Below are positions 17,687 to 27,207 of a stretch of DNA of 64,000 nt, piece after piece; the first letter of the stretch is position 1; every line of letters begins with the position of its first letter. The notes under the pieces were generated by a model, which saw nothing but the letters and a program-made list of their open reading frames with translations, searched no databases and was not told the DNA's origin. The stretch lies in assembly GCA_963752755.1 (NCBI GenBank), contig CAVVZJ010000001.1:620001-684000 (forward strand), given 5' to 3'. This DNA is from CAVVZJ01 sp963752755 (GTDB taxonomy: Bacteria > Planctomycetota > Planctomycetia > Isosphaerales > Isosphaeraceae). Position numbers and translations under genes: made by a program.

Positions 17687-20656
17687 ATGAATCGCCCGAT
17701 CCGACTCGCGTTGGCCATTGCTTCGATCGTCGCCGGACTCCTGGCCTGCTTCCGTCCCGCGCCGGCCAGTCAGCAACGCCCGCCGGTCTCCGAGCCGCTC
17801 GAACCGCCCGAGGCCCGCGCGAAATTGCACGTCGATCCCGGCCTCGGCGTCGAACTGGCGGCCTCCGAGCCGCAGATCGCGAGCCCGGTGGACGCCGCCT
17901 TCGACGAAAACGGCCGCCTCTGGGTTGTCGAGATGCCCGACTACCCCAACGGTCCCCCGCCCGGCCAGAACCCCGAGGGTCGCATCAAGATCCTCGAAGA
18001 CAGGGACGGCGACGGCCGCTTCGAGTCCGCTTCCACCTTCGCCGACGGCCTCCTCTTCGCCAACGGCGTGCTCCCCTGGCGCGGCGGAGCGATCGTCACC
18101 GCGGCGCCTCATATCCTGATGCTCCACGATGACGACCGCGACGGCCACGCCGACCGCCGCGAGGTGCTTTACGAGGGCTTCACCGCAGGCAACCCCCAGC
18201 TTCGCGTCAGCCACCCGATCCTCGGGCTGGACGGCTGGATCTACGTCGCCAACGGCCTCCGTGGCGGCAAGGTCCGCCGCGCCGGCAAGCCCGACGAGCC
18301 CTTGATCGACCTCAGCGGTCGCGACTTCCGTTTCGACCCGATTCACGACCGCCACGAGGCGATTGCCGGCATGGGCCAGTTCGGCAACACCTTCGACGAC
18401 TGGGGCCATCGCTTCGTCTGCACGAACCGCAACCACCTGATCCCGATCGTCCTCGAAGACCGCTATGCCCGCCGCAATCCCTTCCTCGCCGCCCCCAACC
18501 ACGCCACCGACAATCAGGCCGCCGGCGGCGCCGCCCGGATCTTCCCCCTCAGCCGCAACTTCACCACCTCCTCGCTCCACACCGGCACCTTCAGCGCTGC
18601 CTGTGGCGTCACGATCTACCGCGGCGACCTCCTCGGCGAGCCCTACCGCGGCTCCGCCTTCACCTGCGACCCGACCGGCAATCTCGTCCATCAGGAACGC
18701 GTCGTTCCCGACGGCGCCACCTTCCGCGGCCGGCGTCCCCGCGAAGGGGTCGAGTTCCTCGCCTCGCCCGATGACTGGTTCCGCCCCGTCTCCCTGGCTC
18801 AAGGCCCCGACGGCGCCTTCTACGTCGTCGATATGGACCGCGCCGTCATCGAGCATCCCGAGTTCATGCCGCCCGAGTTGAAGCAACGCCCCGACCTCCT
18901 GCTCGGCAAGGACCGCGGCCGGATCTGGCGGATCGTTCCCTCGAAGGGCGATGTGCCGCGCCCAAGGCCCCAGTTGACCGACGCCTCGACGGCCGATCTG
19001 GTCGCCCTCCTCGAACGTCCCGACGCCTGGTGGCGCACGACCGCCCAGCGCCTCCTGCTCGAACGTCAGGACCCCGCCGCCCGCGAGCCGCTCCGCCGCC
19101 TCGTCGCAGCTTCCCAATCGCCGCAGGCCCGCGTCCATGCGGCCTGGCTGCTCGAAGGCTGGGACGACCTCAAGGATGAAGAAGTCCTGACCTTGCTTCA
19201 GCACCCCCATCCCCGCGTTCGCGAGCAGGGCGTCTTGCTCGCCGAGAATCGCCTCGCCGCGGCCGACAACCTGCGACAGCGGGTCCTCGCCATGGACGCC
19301 GATCCGGATGACCGCGTCCGATTTCAGGTCGCCCTGAGCCTCGGCGCCTGGTCCGACGACCGCGTCCTCGCCCCGCTGGCCACGATCGCCCTGGCCGGTG
19401 CCGATGACCGCTGGACCCGCGTGGCCGTCGGCACCGCCGTTCCGACGCGGGCCGGCGCCCTGGTCCGCACGCTGCTCGGGCCGGACCACCAGCTCGCCGA
19501 CCGCATCGCGCCGGGCCGGGTCGCCCTCCTCGAAGAGCTGATGAACCTCGTCGGTGCCCGTCGCGATCCCGAGGAGGTCGCCAGCGTGATCGAAGCTCTC
19601 TGGTCCTTGCAAGGAGACGACGCCGCCCGCTGGCGGATCGCCGGGCTCGTCGGCCTGACCGACGGTTTGGGCCGTCGCGGGGCCAAGCTCGATTCGGTCC
19701 TGACCGCGATCGGCGACGACCTCGCCGACCGCGTCCGCTCCCTGCTCGCCCAGGCGGCCGAGGTCGCCGCCGAGGCGGCACGCCCGACCTCCGAGCGGCT
19801 CGACGCCCTCCGCTTGCTCGCCCAGGCGCCCTGGGACGTCTCCGAGCCGGTGCTGACGAAGCTCATCGCCCAGGACCCGAACCAGGAGATCCGGATCGCC
19901 GCGACCCGGGCCTTGTCGGCCCAGGCTCGGCCCGAGGTCGCCGGACGATTGCTCGCCGGCTGGCCCGCGTATCTGCCGGCCGTGCGACGCGAGGTCACGC
20001 AGGCCCTCCTCGCCCGTCCCGAGCGGGTCGCCGCCTTGCTCGACGCCGTCGAATCCGGGCAGGTGGCCCCGGGCGACCTCGACGCCGTGGCGACCCGTCG
20101 GCTCGTCAATTACGGGACGCCCGCGATCCGCGACCGCGCCCGATCGTTGCTCGCCGCCAGCCTGCCCGCGGACCGCCGCCAGGTTCTCGAACGTTACCAC
20201 GCCGCGATCGACCTGCCCGGCGATCCCCGCCGCGGCCGCGCCGTGTTCGAGAAGACGTGCGCGACCTGCCACCGCGTCGCCGGGGTCGGCACCGACGTCG
20301 GCCCCGACATCGGCGATACCCGCACCAAGACCAAGGAGATGCTCCTCGGCGACATCCTCAACCCGAACGCCGCCATCGACAACAATTACGTCAGTTACAC
20401 CGTCGCCACGAAGGACGGCCGCGTCCTCGACGGCATCATCGCCTCCGAGACCTCGACCGCCCTCACCCTGAAACGCGCCGAGGGGCAGGCCGACGAGGTG
20501 CTCCGCCAGGACATCGAGGCGATCCGCTCCAACGGCGTCTCGCTCATGCCCGAGGGCGTCGAGAAGGACATCGACGTTGAGCAGATGGCCGATCTGCTCG
20601 AATTCCTCAAGAGCTGGCGCTACCTCGACGACGCCTCGTCCCGGCCGGGGCGTTGA
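17687..20656 (+). CDS. PVC-type heme-binding CxxCH protein (NHL/HEAT/cytochrome c)
   Basis: 989 residues, intact; ATG at 17687 with AGGGGAG upstream and a signal sequence (LALAIASIVAGLLACF). An N-terminal beta-propeller, membrane-bound-dehydrogenase-like domain (DAAFDENGRLWVVEMPDYPN; DRDGDGRFESASTFADGL) spans about residues 40-430. HEAT-type helical repeats cover roughly 430-850. The C-terminal cytochrome c domain has the heme motif in FEKTCATCHRVAGVGTDVGP and the usual SYTVATKDGRVLDGIIASET strand region. This fusion is characteristic of Planctomycetota and Verrucomicrobiota. A role in periplasmic electron transfer coupled to sugar or alcohol oxidation is presumed, not shown. It is single and divergent from the DUF1080 gene. 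Confidence 0.9.
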   Translation: MNRPIRLALAIASIVAGLLACFRPAPASQQRPPVSEPLEPPEARAKLHVDPGLGVELAASEPQIASPVDAAFDENGRLWVVEMPDYPNGPPPGQNPEGRIKILEDRDGDGRFESASTFADGLLFANGVLPWRGGAIVTAAPHILMLHDDDRDGHADRREVLYEGFTAGNPQLRVSHPILGLDGWIYVANGLRGGKVRRAGKPDEPLIDLSGRDFRFDPIHDRHEAIAGMGQFGNTFDDWGHRFVCTNRNHLIPIVLEDRYARRNPFLAAPNHATDNQAAGGAARIFPLSRNFTTSSLHTGTFSAACGVTIYRGDLLGEPYRGSAFTCDPTGNLVHQERVVPDGATFRGRRPREGVEFLASPDDWFRPVSLAQGPDGAFYVVDMDRAVIEHPEFMPPELKQRPDLLLGKDRGRIWRIVPSKGDVPRPRPQLTDASTADLVALLERPDAWWRTTAQRLLLERQDPAAREPLRRLVAASQSPQARVHAAWLLEGWDDLKDEEVLTLLQHPHPRVREQGVLLAENRLAAADNLRQRVLAMDADPDDRVRFQVALSLGAWSDDRVLAPLATIALAGADDRWTRVAVGTAVPTRAGALVRTLLGPDHQLADRIAPGRVALLEELMNLVGARRDPEEVASVIEALWSLQGDDAARWRIAGLVGLTDGLGRRGAKLDSVLTAIGDDLADRVRSLLAQAAEVAAEAARPTSERLDALRLLAQAPWDVSEPVLTKLIAQDPNQEIRIAATRALSAQARPEVAGRLLAGWPAYLPAVRREVTQALLARPERVAALLDAVESGQVAPGDLDAVATRRLVNYGTPAIRDRARSLLAASLPADRRQVLERYHAAIDLPGDPRRGRAVFEKTCATCHRVAGVGTDVGPDIGDTRTKTKEMLLGDILNPNAAIDNNYVSYTVATKDGRVLDGIIASETSTALTLKRAEGQADEVLRQDIEAIRSNGVSLMPEGVEKDIDVEQMADLLEFLKSWRYLDDASSRPGR

Positions 20657-21123
20657 GTGGCTCGCCGGAACGTCCCGTTCCGCCACCCCGGGTCCCTCGG
20701 TTCTCCGGCACCACGAAGACTCCCGCCCGCTTCCCCCGCGCTCCGGTCGCGAATGTGTGCTATAATTAGCTCCAGGTCCCTGGCAATCCGGTCGCGATTC
20801 TGGCCAGGCGCGGTGTCGCAACGTCGCGACACCGCGGCGCGTCCCCGGCGCCGAACGAACTTCAAGATAGGCAAGGCGGACGGGTTAACAGCAATCGTGT
20901 AAGACATTTGCGTTTGGCCATCGGGTGTGTCTCGGCGCGTCCCTCCCGCGTCCTCCGGTCATCCCAGAGGCGTCGCCGTGGCGTCCTCGGAGCGTCTCCG
21001 CCTCGTCTCGATCGCTCAGGTCAGTAAAAGAAAGCGAGTCAGATCACCCGACCCGATCCCCTGCGAGGCGGTTCGGAACGCCGGGTGCGGGGCGTCCGAG
21101 GACTTTCCCGGAGAGCTACTGAG
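20657..21123. other. Gene-free region containing dispersed repeat copy 2
   Basis: 467 bases between two + strand genes. No coding sequence is supported. The half-site GTGTGCTATAATTAG near 20755 looks like a -10-type promoter element (TATAAT at 20761-20765 context). Dispersed repeat copy 2 occupies about 20812-21010, so a transcript starting at that promoter would run through the repeat before the MFS gene. Confidence 0.5.
20812..21010 (+). repeat. Dispersed GAACGAACTT repeat, copy 2
   Basis: A perfect 8-bp hairpin (GGTGTCGC 20812-20819 / GCGACACC 20826-20833) is followed by GCGCGTCCCCGGCGCC, the core GAACGAACTT (20853-20862) and CAAGATAGGCAAG. The A/T-richer spacer (to about 20930) and the tail (GCGCGTCCC, GCGTCCTCC, GGCGTCCTCGGAGCGTCTCC) follow in the same order as in copy 1. 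The hairpin arms differ in sequence from copy 1, but the pairing is kept. Confidence 0.75.
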
Positions 21124-22326
21124 ATGAGCGACCCCGCGCCGCCCGCCCGTATCCGCTCGCTGCCCCGGAACGTCAAGCTCCTGGGCCTGACCAGCCTGGT
21201 CAACGACATCGCCAGCGAGGCGATCTATCCCTTGATGCCGGCTTTCTTGCTGATGGTGCTGGGCGGGAGCAGGTTTCAGCTCGGGGTGATCGAGGGTGTG
21301 GCCGACTCGGTGGCGAGCCTCCTGAAGCTTGGCTCGGGCGGCTGGTCGGACCGGGCCGGGCGTCGGAAGGGGTTCGTGGTCTTCGGCTACTCTCTGGCGG
21401 CGATTTCGCGGCCCTTGATCGGGCTCGCGACGGTCCCCTGGCACCTCTTCGCGATCCGGACCGCCGACCGGATCGGCAAGGGGGTCCGGACGGCGCCCCG
21501 GGATGCCCTGATCGCCGACTCGACCGAGCCCGGCACCCGGGGCCGTGCCTTCGGCTTCCACCGCGCGATGGATCACCTCGGCGCGGCGGTTGGCCCTCTA
21601 CTCGCCTCGGCCTTCCTCTGGGCCAGGCCGGGTCAGTTGCGTGCCCTCTTCCTGCTGACGATCCTGCCCGGCCTGGCCGTCGTCGCGGTTGTTGTCTTCG
21701 GGCTCCGCGAGGCGAGGCCGGAGCCGACCGAGCAACCACGCGAGCCGTTGCGGTTGACGCTCGCGCCGTTCGGCCGGAACTTCCGCCTGCTCCTGCTCGC
21801 CCTGGCGGTCTTCACGCTGGGCAATGCCAGTGACGCTTTCCTCCTCGTTCGTGCCGGCGAGCTGGGCGTGCCAACGCTTTTCCTGCCGCTGCTCTGGACG
21901 ATCTTTCACGTCGCCAAGAGCGTCGGCAATCTGCTCGCCGGCCGGGCGGTGGACCGGCTCGGGGCGCGGCCCTTGATCTTCGTCGGCTGGGGCGTGTATG
22001 CCTTGATTTATCTGGCGTTCGCCTTCGCCACTCAGGCCTGGCACGCCTGGGCCTTGTTCCTCGGTTACGCCGTCTTCTACGCCCTGACGGAGCCCGCCGA
22101 GAAGGCGATGATCGCCGACCTCGTTGGGCCGGAGCGAAAGGGGCTGGCCTTCGGCTGGTTCAACTTCGCGATCGGCGTGATGGCCTTGCCGTCGAGCCTG
22201 ATCTTCGGGGCCTTGTATCAAGGCTATGGCGGCCCGGCCGCCTTCGGCTGGGGCGCCGCCCTGTCCGGACTCGCCGCGTTGATGCTGGCGGGTGTGACCG
22301 CGCAACCACGGCCGGATCGGTTATGA
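21124..22326 (+). CDS. MFS transporter
   Basis: 400 residues with about 12 hydrophobic segments; ATG at 21124 with GGAGAG upstream. N-terminal LTSLVNDIASEAIYPLMPAF and the loop 2-3 motif GGWSDRAGRRKGFVVFGYSL mark the Major Facilitator Superfamily, of the subgroup seen beside resistance genes (KGVRTAPRDALIADS loop). A second domain starts after the central loop at about residue 205. The substrate cannot be predicted. A DUF5009-type gene follows 48 bases downstream on the same strand, so the two may be co-transcribed. It has no frameshift. Confidence 0.85.
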   Translation: MSDPAPPARIRSLPRNVKLLGLTSLVNDIASEAIYPLMPAFLLMVLGGSRFQLGVIEGVADSVASLLKLGSGGWSDRAGRRKGFVVFGYSLAAISRPLIGLATVPWHLFAIRTADRIGKGVRTAPRDALIADSTEPGTRGRAFGFHRAMDHLGAAVGPLLASAFLWARPGQLRALFLLTILPGLAVVAVVVFGLREARPEPTEQPREPLRLTLAPFGRNFRLLLLALAVFTLGNASDAFLLVRAGELGVPTLFLPLLWTIFHVAKSVGNLLAGRAVDRLGARPLIFVGWGVYALIYLAFAFATQAWHAWALFLGYAVFYALTEPAEKAMIADLVGPERKGLAFGWFNFAIGVMALPSSLIFGALYQGYGGPAAFGWGAALSGLAALMLAGVTAQPRPDRL

Positions 22327-22374
22327 TGAGCGTCAGCGGACCCGACTCCACTCCTCCACCTTCCGCCTCCGACC

Positions 22375-23568
22375 ATGGAAACCATCGAACCCAAGGCCCC
22401 CACCCAACGACTGGCCGCGATCGACGCCTTCCGCGGGCTGGTGATGTTTTTGATGCTGGCCGAAGTCCTGCACCTCGCCGCCGTGGCGGACAAGAAGCCG
22501 GAGAGTCCCTTCTGGCAGACGCTCGGCCACCACCAAACGCACGTGCAATGGGTCGGCTGCTCCTTGCACGACCTGATCCAGCCGGGCTTCTCGTTCCTCG
22601 TCGGCGCGGCCTTGCCGTTCTCGATCGCGTCGCGGCGGTCGCGGGGGCAGTCGCTCGGTCTGATGGTCTTCCACGCCCTCTGGCGGTCGCTCATCCTGAT
22701 CTTCCTCGGCATCTTCCTCCGCTCGATGCACCACACTCAGACGTATTACACTTTCGAGGACACGCTCACCCAGATCGGACTCGGCTACCCGTTCCTCTTC
22801 CTGCTAGGATTGCGACCGAGGCGCGACCAGTGGATTGCCCTCGCTCTGATCCTCGTCGGCTACTGGGCCGCCTTCGCCTTCTATCCGATACCATCCACGC
22901 CGCTCGAATTCTCCGAGACCGGCGTCAAGGCCGACTGGCCGCACCAGCTCACCGGGTTCGCCGCGCACTGGAACAAGAATACGAACTTCGCCTGGGCGTT
23001 CGACCGCTGGTTCCTCAACCTGTTGCCCCGCGAGAAACCGTTCTCCTACAACGGCGGTGGCTACTCCACGCTCAGCTTCATCCCGACACTCGGCACGATG
23101 CTCCTCGGCCTGCTCGCGGGGGGCGTCCTGAGGAGTGATCGGACCTCGTGGAAGAAGCTCGGCTGGCTGGTCGTGGCAGGCGGGATCGGCTTGCTGGGCG
23201 GCTGGGCGCTGGGAGCATCGGGGATCTGCCCGGTGGTCAAGCGGATCTGGACTCCGAGCTGGGTCCTCTTCAGCGGCGGCTGGTGCTTCCTCTTCCTCGC
23301 CGCCTTCTTCGCCGCGCTCGACCTGACCGGTCGGAAGGCCCTGGCCTTCCCGCTCCTCGTCATCGGCATGAACTCGATCGCCGCCTACCTCATGAGCTGG
23401 CTCTTCGAGGGCTTCATCTCCCGGAGCCTGACGATCCATCTGGGCGAAGAGGTCTTCCAGCGTTTTGGCGAAGCGTATGAGCCGCTCGTCCACGGCGCAG
23501 CCGTCTTGTTGATCTTCTGGTTGATCCTCTTCTGGATGTATCGGCGGAAGCTGTTCCTCCGCATCTGA
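22375..23568 (+). CDS. DUF5009 / heparan-alpha-glucosaminide acetyltransferase-like membrane protein
   Basis: 397 residues, about ten hydrophobic helices. The N-terminus reads QRLAAIDAFRGLVMFLMLAE, the typical DAFRG start of this family of membrane acyltransferases related to HGSNAT and YeiB. Further landmarks: HVQWVGCSLHDLIQPGFSFL with the conserved His, FLRSMHHTQTYYTFEDTLTQ and NSIAAYLMSWLFEGF. In animals the related enzyme moves acetyl from cytoplasmic acetyl-CoA to a sugar across the membrane; the bacterial substrate is unknown. It ends 17 bases before the convergent TPR gene. Intact. Confidence 0.85.
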   Translation: METIEPKAPTQRLAAIDAFRGLVMFLMLAEVLHLAAVADKKPESPFWQTLGHHQTHVQWVGCSLHDLIQPGFSFLVGAALPFSIASRRSRGQSLGLMVFHALWRSLILIFLGIFLRSMHHTQTYYTFEDTLTQIGLGYPFLFLLGLRPRRDQWIALALILVGYWAAFAFYPIPSTPLEFSETGVKADWPHQLTGFAAHWNKNTNFAWAFDRWFLNLLPREKPFSYNGGGYSTLSFIPTLGTMLLGLLAGGVLRSDRTSWKKLGWLVVAGGIGLLGGWALGASGICPVVKRIWTPSWVLFSGGWCFLFLAAFFAALDLTGRKALAFPLLVIGMNSIAAYLMSWLFEGFISRSLTIHLGEEVFQRFGEAYEPLVHGAAVLLIFWLILFWMYRRKLFLRI

Positions 23569-23585
23569 CGGCGGGGCTCCCCGGC

Positions 23586-24860
23586 TCACCGTCGCGGACT
23601 GGTCTGCGCCAGGAAGACGCCTAGCCAGGTCGAGAGGACGACCGCCGTGTAGAACTGCTTGTGCAGGTTCTCGGCTCGCGCAGAGATCGGATGCGACGGC
23701 GAGAGGTACATCATCAGCGCGATGGCCCCGGGCCCGATCAGCGTCAAGCCGAGCGAGATGGCCTTCATCGCGTCTCGCGGCCAGCCGGCCGGGCAGAGGT
23801 GAGTCCCGCCGACAGGCAGCAGCAGGACCCCGAAGGCAATCGAGGCTTCCAGAGCACGCGGATCATTCTTCACCAGCGCAACGATCAGGCAGGCGATCCC
23901 CGAGAGCAGGTACGCACCGAGCCAGTTCGTGCCGCGGACCTGCTCCTCCGAGAGCGCCAGCCTTCCGAATCGGTTGAGCCGCAAGAGCAGGTTGAACAGA
24001 GGAACCGAGATCCAGGTCATCACGACAAAGGCGAAGATCAGCAAGGCCGCGAGTCCGGTGATCGGGGCCAGTTCCGGGTGGGCGCGGCCAATCGATCGGA
24101 GTGTGGAGGGGCCGAGCACGATCGCGAGCATGACCGCCCACTGGGCCTTCCGGCTGAGCCGCGACATCGCGAGGAAATAGCCCAGCATCACCCGATAGAT
24201 GGGGTTCTTCGCCTTCATCGCCTCGACGATCCCCGCGCGGGCCCATTCCATTTGTGGCTCGATCCGCAGGGCCTCGCGGAAGTGCTCCATCGCCTTGACG
24301 GGCTGCCCCTCGTGGAGCAAGGCCCATCCCTGATTGGCGTGGGAGAAGGCATCTTCCGGGTCGCGACGCAGGGCCGCGGCGATCGTGGCCCCGGCCTCGT
24401 CACGACGCCCGAGCCGGACCAGGGCCAGGGCCCGGACGTTGTTGCACTCGACGTGCTCCGGGTCGAACGCCAATCCCTGCTCGGCCGCCTCCAGCGCCTC
24501 ACGCCAGCGTCGACGGTTCATCCGGATGGTGCCCAGCAGGGCATAATAATCAGGGTCGGTCGGGTCGAGGCGGATCGCCTCGGAGATGGCAGCCTCAGCC
24601 GATTCGGTATGGTTGCGGTGTAGCAGGACCGTCGCCAGCGCGTAATATCCGATCTCCAGGTCGGGCCCCAACCGGACGGCCTCCTCCGCCTCGCGGGTGG
24701 CCTCCGTGTGCCGCTCGCGAGCCGAGAGGCAGAGCGACAGGAAGGCATGAGCCATCGGATCGTTCGGGTCCGATCCCAGAGCCTGACGCAACTCCCGCTC
24801 CGCGAGATCGAAGCGGGACTGCTGATACAGGATCATGGCGCGCTGGAGGCTGGGGGACAT
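23586..24860 (-). CDS. TPR protein with C-terminal membrane domain
   Basis: 424 residues from the ATG at 24860. Residues 1-215 are at least six tetratricopeptide repeats, for example LYQQSRFDLAERELRQALGS, EEAVRLGPDLEIGYYALATV and HFREALRIEPQMEWARAGIV. The remaining half is membrane-embedded with four to five hydrophobic stretches (WAVMLAIVLGPSTL; LAALLIFAFVVMTWISVPLF; LLSGIACLIVALV; LGLTLIGPGAIALMMYL). The layout suggests a membrane scaffold that presents TPRs to the cytoplasm. It follows the TPR-AAA gene on the same strand after 146 bases, so the two may work together. I do not know a named homologue. Confidence 0.82.
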   Translation of the reverse strand: MSPSLQRAMILYQQSRFDLAERELRQALGSDPNDPMAHAFLSLCLSARERHTEATREAEEAVRLGPDLEIGYYALATVLLHRNHTESAEAAISEAIRLDPTDPDYYALLGTIRMNRRRWREALEAAEQGLAFDPEHVECNNVRALALVRLGRRDEAGATIAAALRRDPEDAFSHANQGWALLHEGQPVKAMEHFREALRIEPQMEWARAGIVEAMKAKNPIYRVMLGYFLAMSRLSRKAQWAVMLAIVLGPSTLRSIGRAHPELAPITGLAALLIFAFVVMTWISVPLFNLLLRLNRFGRLALSEEQVRGTNWLGAYLLSGIACLIVALVKNDPRALEASIAFGVLLLPVGGTHLCPAGWPRDAMKAISLGLTLIGPGAIALMMYLSPSHPISARAENLHKQFYTAVVLSTWLGVFLAQTSPRR

Positions 24861-25006
24861 AAAAGAAATCCCGAAGGTCGATCATCGAAGGTCGATGATA
24901 GAGTATTATTAACCGTAGCTCAGATTCGCCGGGAGAGCGACGGTCGGCCCGAGGCCGACGCCCGCAGGTGCTTGCGAGAGGATTCTGGCGTCTTGGACGG
25001 TGCCGC

Positions 25007-26374
25007 TCACATCTTTAGATACTTGAGGATCTCGTCGTAGATACCACCCTGGTTGGCGTAGAGCGCATAATTCCGGGCGGTCGCGAACCACTCCCGGGTC
25101 GATGGGCGGACGGTGGATGCGGACGCCACCAGATCCCTGGTTGTCAACGGCGTGGGTATACCGACCTTCATCGCCTCACGGAGCTTGGCCTCAACGGCGA
25201 CGTCAAAGAGCGCCTTCAAATCGGCGCCGGAGAACTGATCGGTCTTCTTCGCGAGGTGGTCGTAATCGACATCCTGCACCGGCTTGCCCCTCGCGAGAAT
25301 CCGGAGGATCGCCGCGCGGGCCTTCGCGTCCGGCGGCGGGACGAAGAGGATGCGGTCGAACCGCCCCGGCCGCCGGAAGGCGGGGTCCAGATGCCACGGC
25401 GCATTGGTGGCTGCGAGGATCAGGACGCCCTCGTTTGATCCCTGGAGCCCATCGGTCTCGGAGAGGAACTGGTTGATGAGCTGGCGACCTCCAGACGACC
25501 GCATGTCCGTCCGGCTGGCGGCGAGGGCGTCCACCTCGTCGAAAAAGAGGACGCACGGTTTGTTCCGCCGGGCTTGCTCGAACAGCTCGTGCAGGTTCTT
25601 CTCGCTGTTACCGATCCACATATCGAGAACATCGTGGATACCGACCGAGAGGAACGCCGCCTGGATCTCGCCAGCGGTGGCGCGGGCCAGGTGGGTCTTG
25701 CCGCAACCGGGCGGCCCATAGAGCAGGATGCCGCCGCCGATCGCCTTGCCGTAGGCGCGGTAAAGCTCGGGGTGGTTCAAGGGGTGGATGATCTTCAACC
25801 GGATCTCGTCCTTGAGCCCGTCCATGCCGCCGACGTCCTCGAACCGGATCGCCGGTCGCTCGACCTCGGTCTCGCCCGAACTGCCCGGGAGGTCGTCCCA
25901 TGCGGCCCGCTGGCGGCCCGCGACGACCTCGGATGACGACTCCAGAAACCCCTCGGTGCCGCCGTCAGCCTGAATCCCGAGCCGCGCCGCGAACTCGGCA
26001 TCGGCGACGTCCGGGTCGGCCTCGACGGCGTTACGATACTGGGCGATGGCGCGGGGGACATCGCCGGCACGGTGGAGCAGACGGGCGTAGAGGAAATAGG
26101 CCGCCGCGGGCACATCGGGACGCTTGACCAGGTCCTCGATGATCACCATCGCATGCGATGCTTTCCCTTGCTGTTCGTAGGCCCGTGCGAGGCCGACCTT
26201 CAACAGCGCGTCATCAGCCGCCCGGCTCAACGCCTCGCGGAACTCGGCCTCCGCCTCGGCGGGACGTCCCAGGCCGAGCAAGGTCTCGGCCAGGTGCCGA
26301 CGCAGGGGGAGATTCTCGGGCGAGAGCTTCAGAGCCTCGCGGAGCGCCTGGAGCGCAGGGTCGCCGCCGGCCAT
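25007..26374 (-). CDS. TPR-AAA+ ATPase (CDC48/VPS4-like module)
   Basis: 455 residues. Residues 1-130 are TPRs (EALKLSPENLPLRRHLAETL; AIAQYRNAVEADPD). A single AAA+ module follows: FEDVGGMDGLKDEIRLKIIH, Walker A GPPGCGKTH near residue 225, pore-loop region, Walker B CVLFFDEVDAL near 280, sensor 1 ILAATNAPWHLDP and arginine-finger region AFRRPGRFDRILFVPPPDA. A helical lid and a short tail end the protein. This makes it a ring-forming ATPase of the CDC48/VPS4/FtsH-like clade that would unfold or disassemble client complexes recruited by its TPRs. No protease domain. Its partner is probably the neighbouring TPR membrane protein. Confidence 0.88.
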   Translation of the reverse strand: MAGGDPALQALREALKLSPENLPLRRHLAETLLGLGRPAEAEAEFREALSRAADDALLKVGLARAYEQQGKASHAMVIIEDLVKRPDVPAAAYFLYARLLHRAGDVPRAIAQYRNAVEADPDVADAEFAARLGIQADGGTEGFLESSSEVVAGRQRAAWDDLPGSSGETEVERPAIRFEDVGGMDGLKDEIRLKIIHPLNHPELYRAYGKAIGGGILLYGPPGCGKTHLARATAGEIQAAFLSVGIHDVLDMWIGNSEKNLHELFEQARRNKPCVLFFDEVDALAASRTDMRSSGGRQLINQFLSETDGLQGSNEGVLILAATNAPWHLDPAFRRPGRFDRILFVPPPDAKARAAILRILARGKPVQDVDYDHLAKKTDQFSGADLKALFDVAVEAKLREAMKVGIPTPLTTRDLVASASTVRPSTREWFATARNYALYANQGGIYDEILKYLKM

Positions 26375-26498
26375 CGCATGCTACCTCGGGGGAATCGGCG
26401 AGAGAAGACAGAACTCGTGGATGCATGGTAAGGCGTTGGTCGCGCGGGCGTCAAGCGGAGCGGAGGACTTGTTGACGGATCACCTCTCCCTGAGCTCT

Positions 26499-26904
26499 TC
26501 ACCAGCCTGAGGGCAGGCCCCAGACGCCTGGCGTGACCAGTTCCAGCGAGTTTCCGGCCGGGTCGCGGAAGTAGAGCGAACGGCCTCCGTGGGGCCAGGT
26601 CGCCTCGTGCTCGATGGCCACTCCCTTTGAGGCCAGTTGCGACCGCCAGGCATCCAGTTCCCCCACCGCGATCCCTAGCGCGACGTGACCGGGACCGCTC
26701 GCTCCGTGCGCCGGGAAGCCCCTGGCCTCGGAGTGTGGATTCGGCTCGGAAGACCAGCAGCACCCCCTCGCCGACGCGGAAGAAGACGTGCCGCTCTGGC
26801 TCGCGTGCGATCCGCTCCAGGCCGAGCACGTCGCGATAGAAGGCCTCAGCCCGTTCCAGGTCGTCCGCGTAGAGCGAGGTCTCGACGATCCGCTCGGGTT
26901 GCAT
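26499..26904 (-). CDS. VOC/glyoxalase family protein (frameshift near 26725)
   Basis: About 134 residues. From the ATG at 26904: MQPERIVETSLYADDLERAE, FYRDVLGLERI and HVFFRVGEGVLLVFRAEST. After a one-base shift near 26725 it continues GFPAHGASGPGHVALGIAVG, LDAWRSQLASKGVAIEHEAT and LYFRDPAGNSLELVTPGVWG to the stop at 26499-26501. The betaalphabetabetabeta repeats with metal-site His (GHVA) and Glu (SLELV) are typical of the vicinal oxygen chelate superfamily (glyoxalase, bleomycin resistance, dioxygenases). Function within the superfamily is open. It is 21 bases downstream of the CxxC protein gene, probably one operon. Confidence 0.8.
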
Positions 26905-26925
26905 GGCTTTCCTCGACGGGTCAGA

Positions 26926-27207
26926 TCACGGAGCGGTCGGGTCCTCGATCCAGCCTCGGTAACACGCGTTGCAGAGTCGCATCACCTTGCGTCGATAGAC
27001 CTGATCGATGGCCGCCTGCTCATCGGTCTGGCCCATCTGGCCGATCAGGTGCCGGATCTCCGCGTCGAGGTCGCGGGCCAGATCGTCCTCGGTGATGATT
27101 GGCGGCGTCGGATCGGCGACGGCGATAATGCCGACGAGGTAATGGTCGCCTCGTCCGGGGTGGACGGCCTGGCGACAGCGGTTGCAGATGGGGATCTCGG
27201 TGGACAT
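26926..27207 (-). CDS. Small protein with paired CxxC motifs
   Basis: 93 residues from the ATG at 27207 (MSTEIPICNRCRQAVHPGRG). Two CxxC pairs, ICNRCRQ near the N-terminus and LCNACYRG near the C-terminus, could bind one zinc ion. The middle is acidic and helical (EDDLARDLDAEIRHLIGQMG). No signal peptide. It looks like a small zinc-ribbon protein of planctomycetes; the role is unknown. It starts the two-gene unit with the VOC gene and is divergent from the MFS gene at 27457. Confidence 0.72.
   Translation of the reverse strand: MSTEIPICNRCRQAVHPGRGDHYLVGIIAVADPTPPIITEDDLARDLDAEIRHLIGQMGQTDEQAAIDQVYRRKVMRLCNACYRGWIEDPTAP

Noticed and set aside
16060..18132. Plus-strand open frame of ~690 codons covering the DUF1080 gene
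   Set aside because: It is the antisense of the DUF1080 gene running into another frame of the next gene; no domain.
17681..20821. Long minus-strand open frame (about 1046 codons) opposite the PVC-type cytochrome gene
   Set aside because: It mirrors the codon structure of the real gene; composition is Gly/Glu/Val/Asp-rich without any domain, as expected for the antisense of a high-GC gene.
24905..24990. GTAGCTCAG...GGGAGAGCG, reminiscent of a tRNA D-arm
   Set aside because: No acceptor stem, anticodon stem or GTTCGAATC T-loop can be paired around it.
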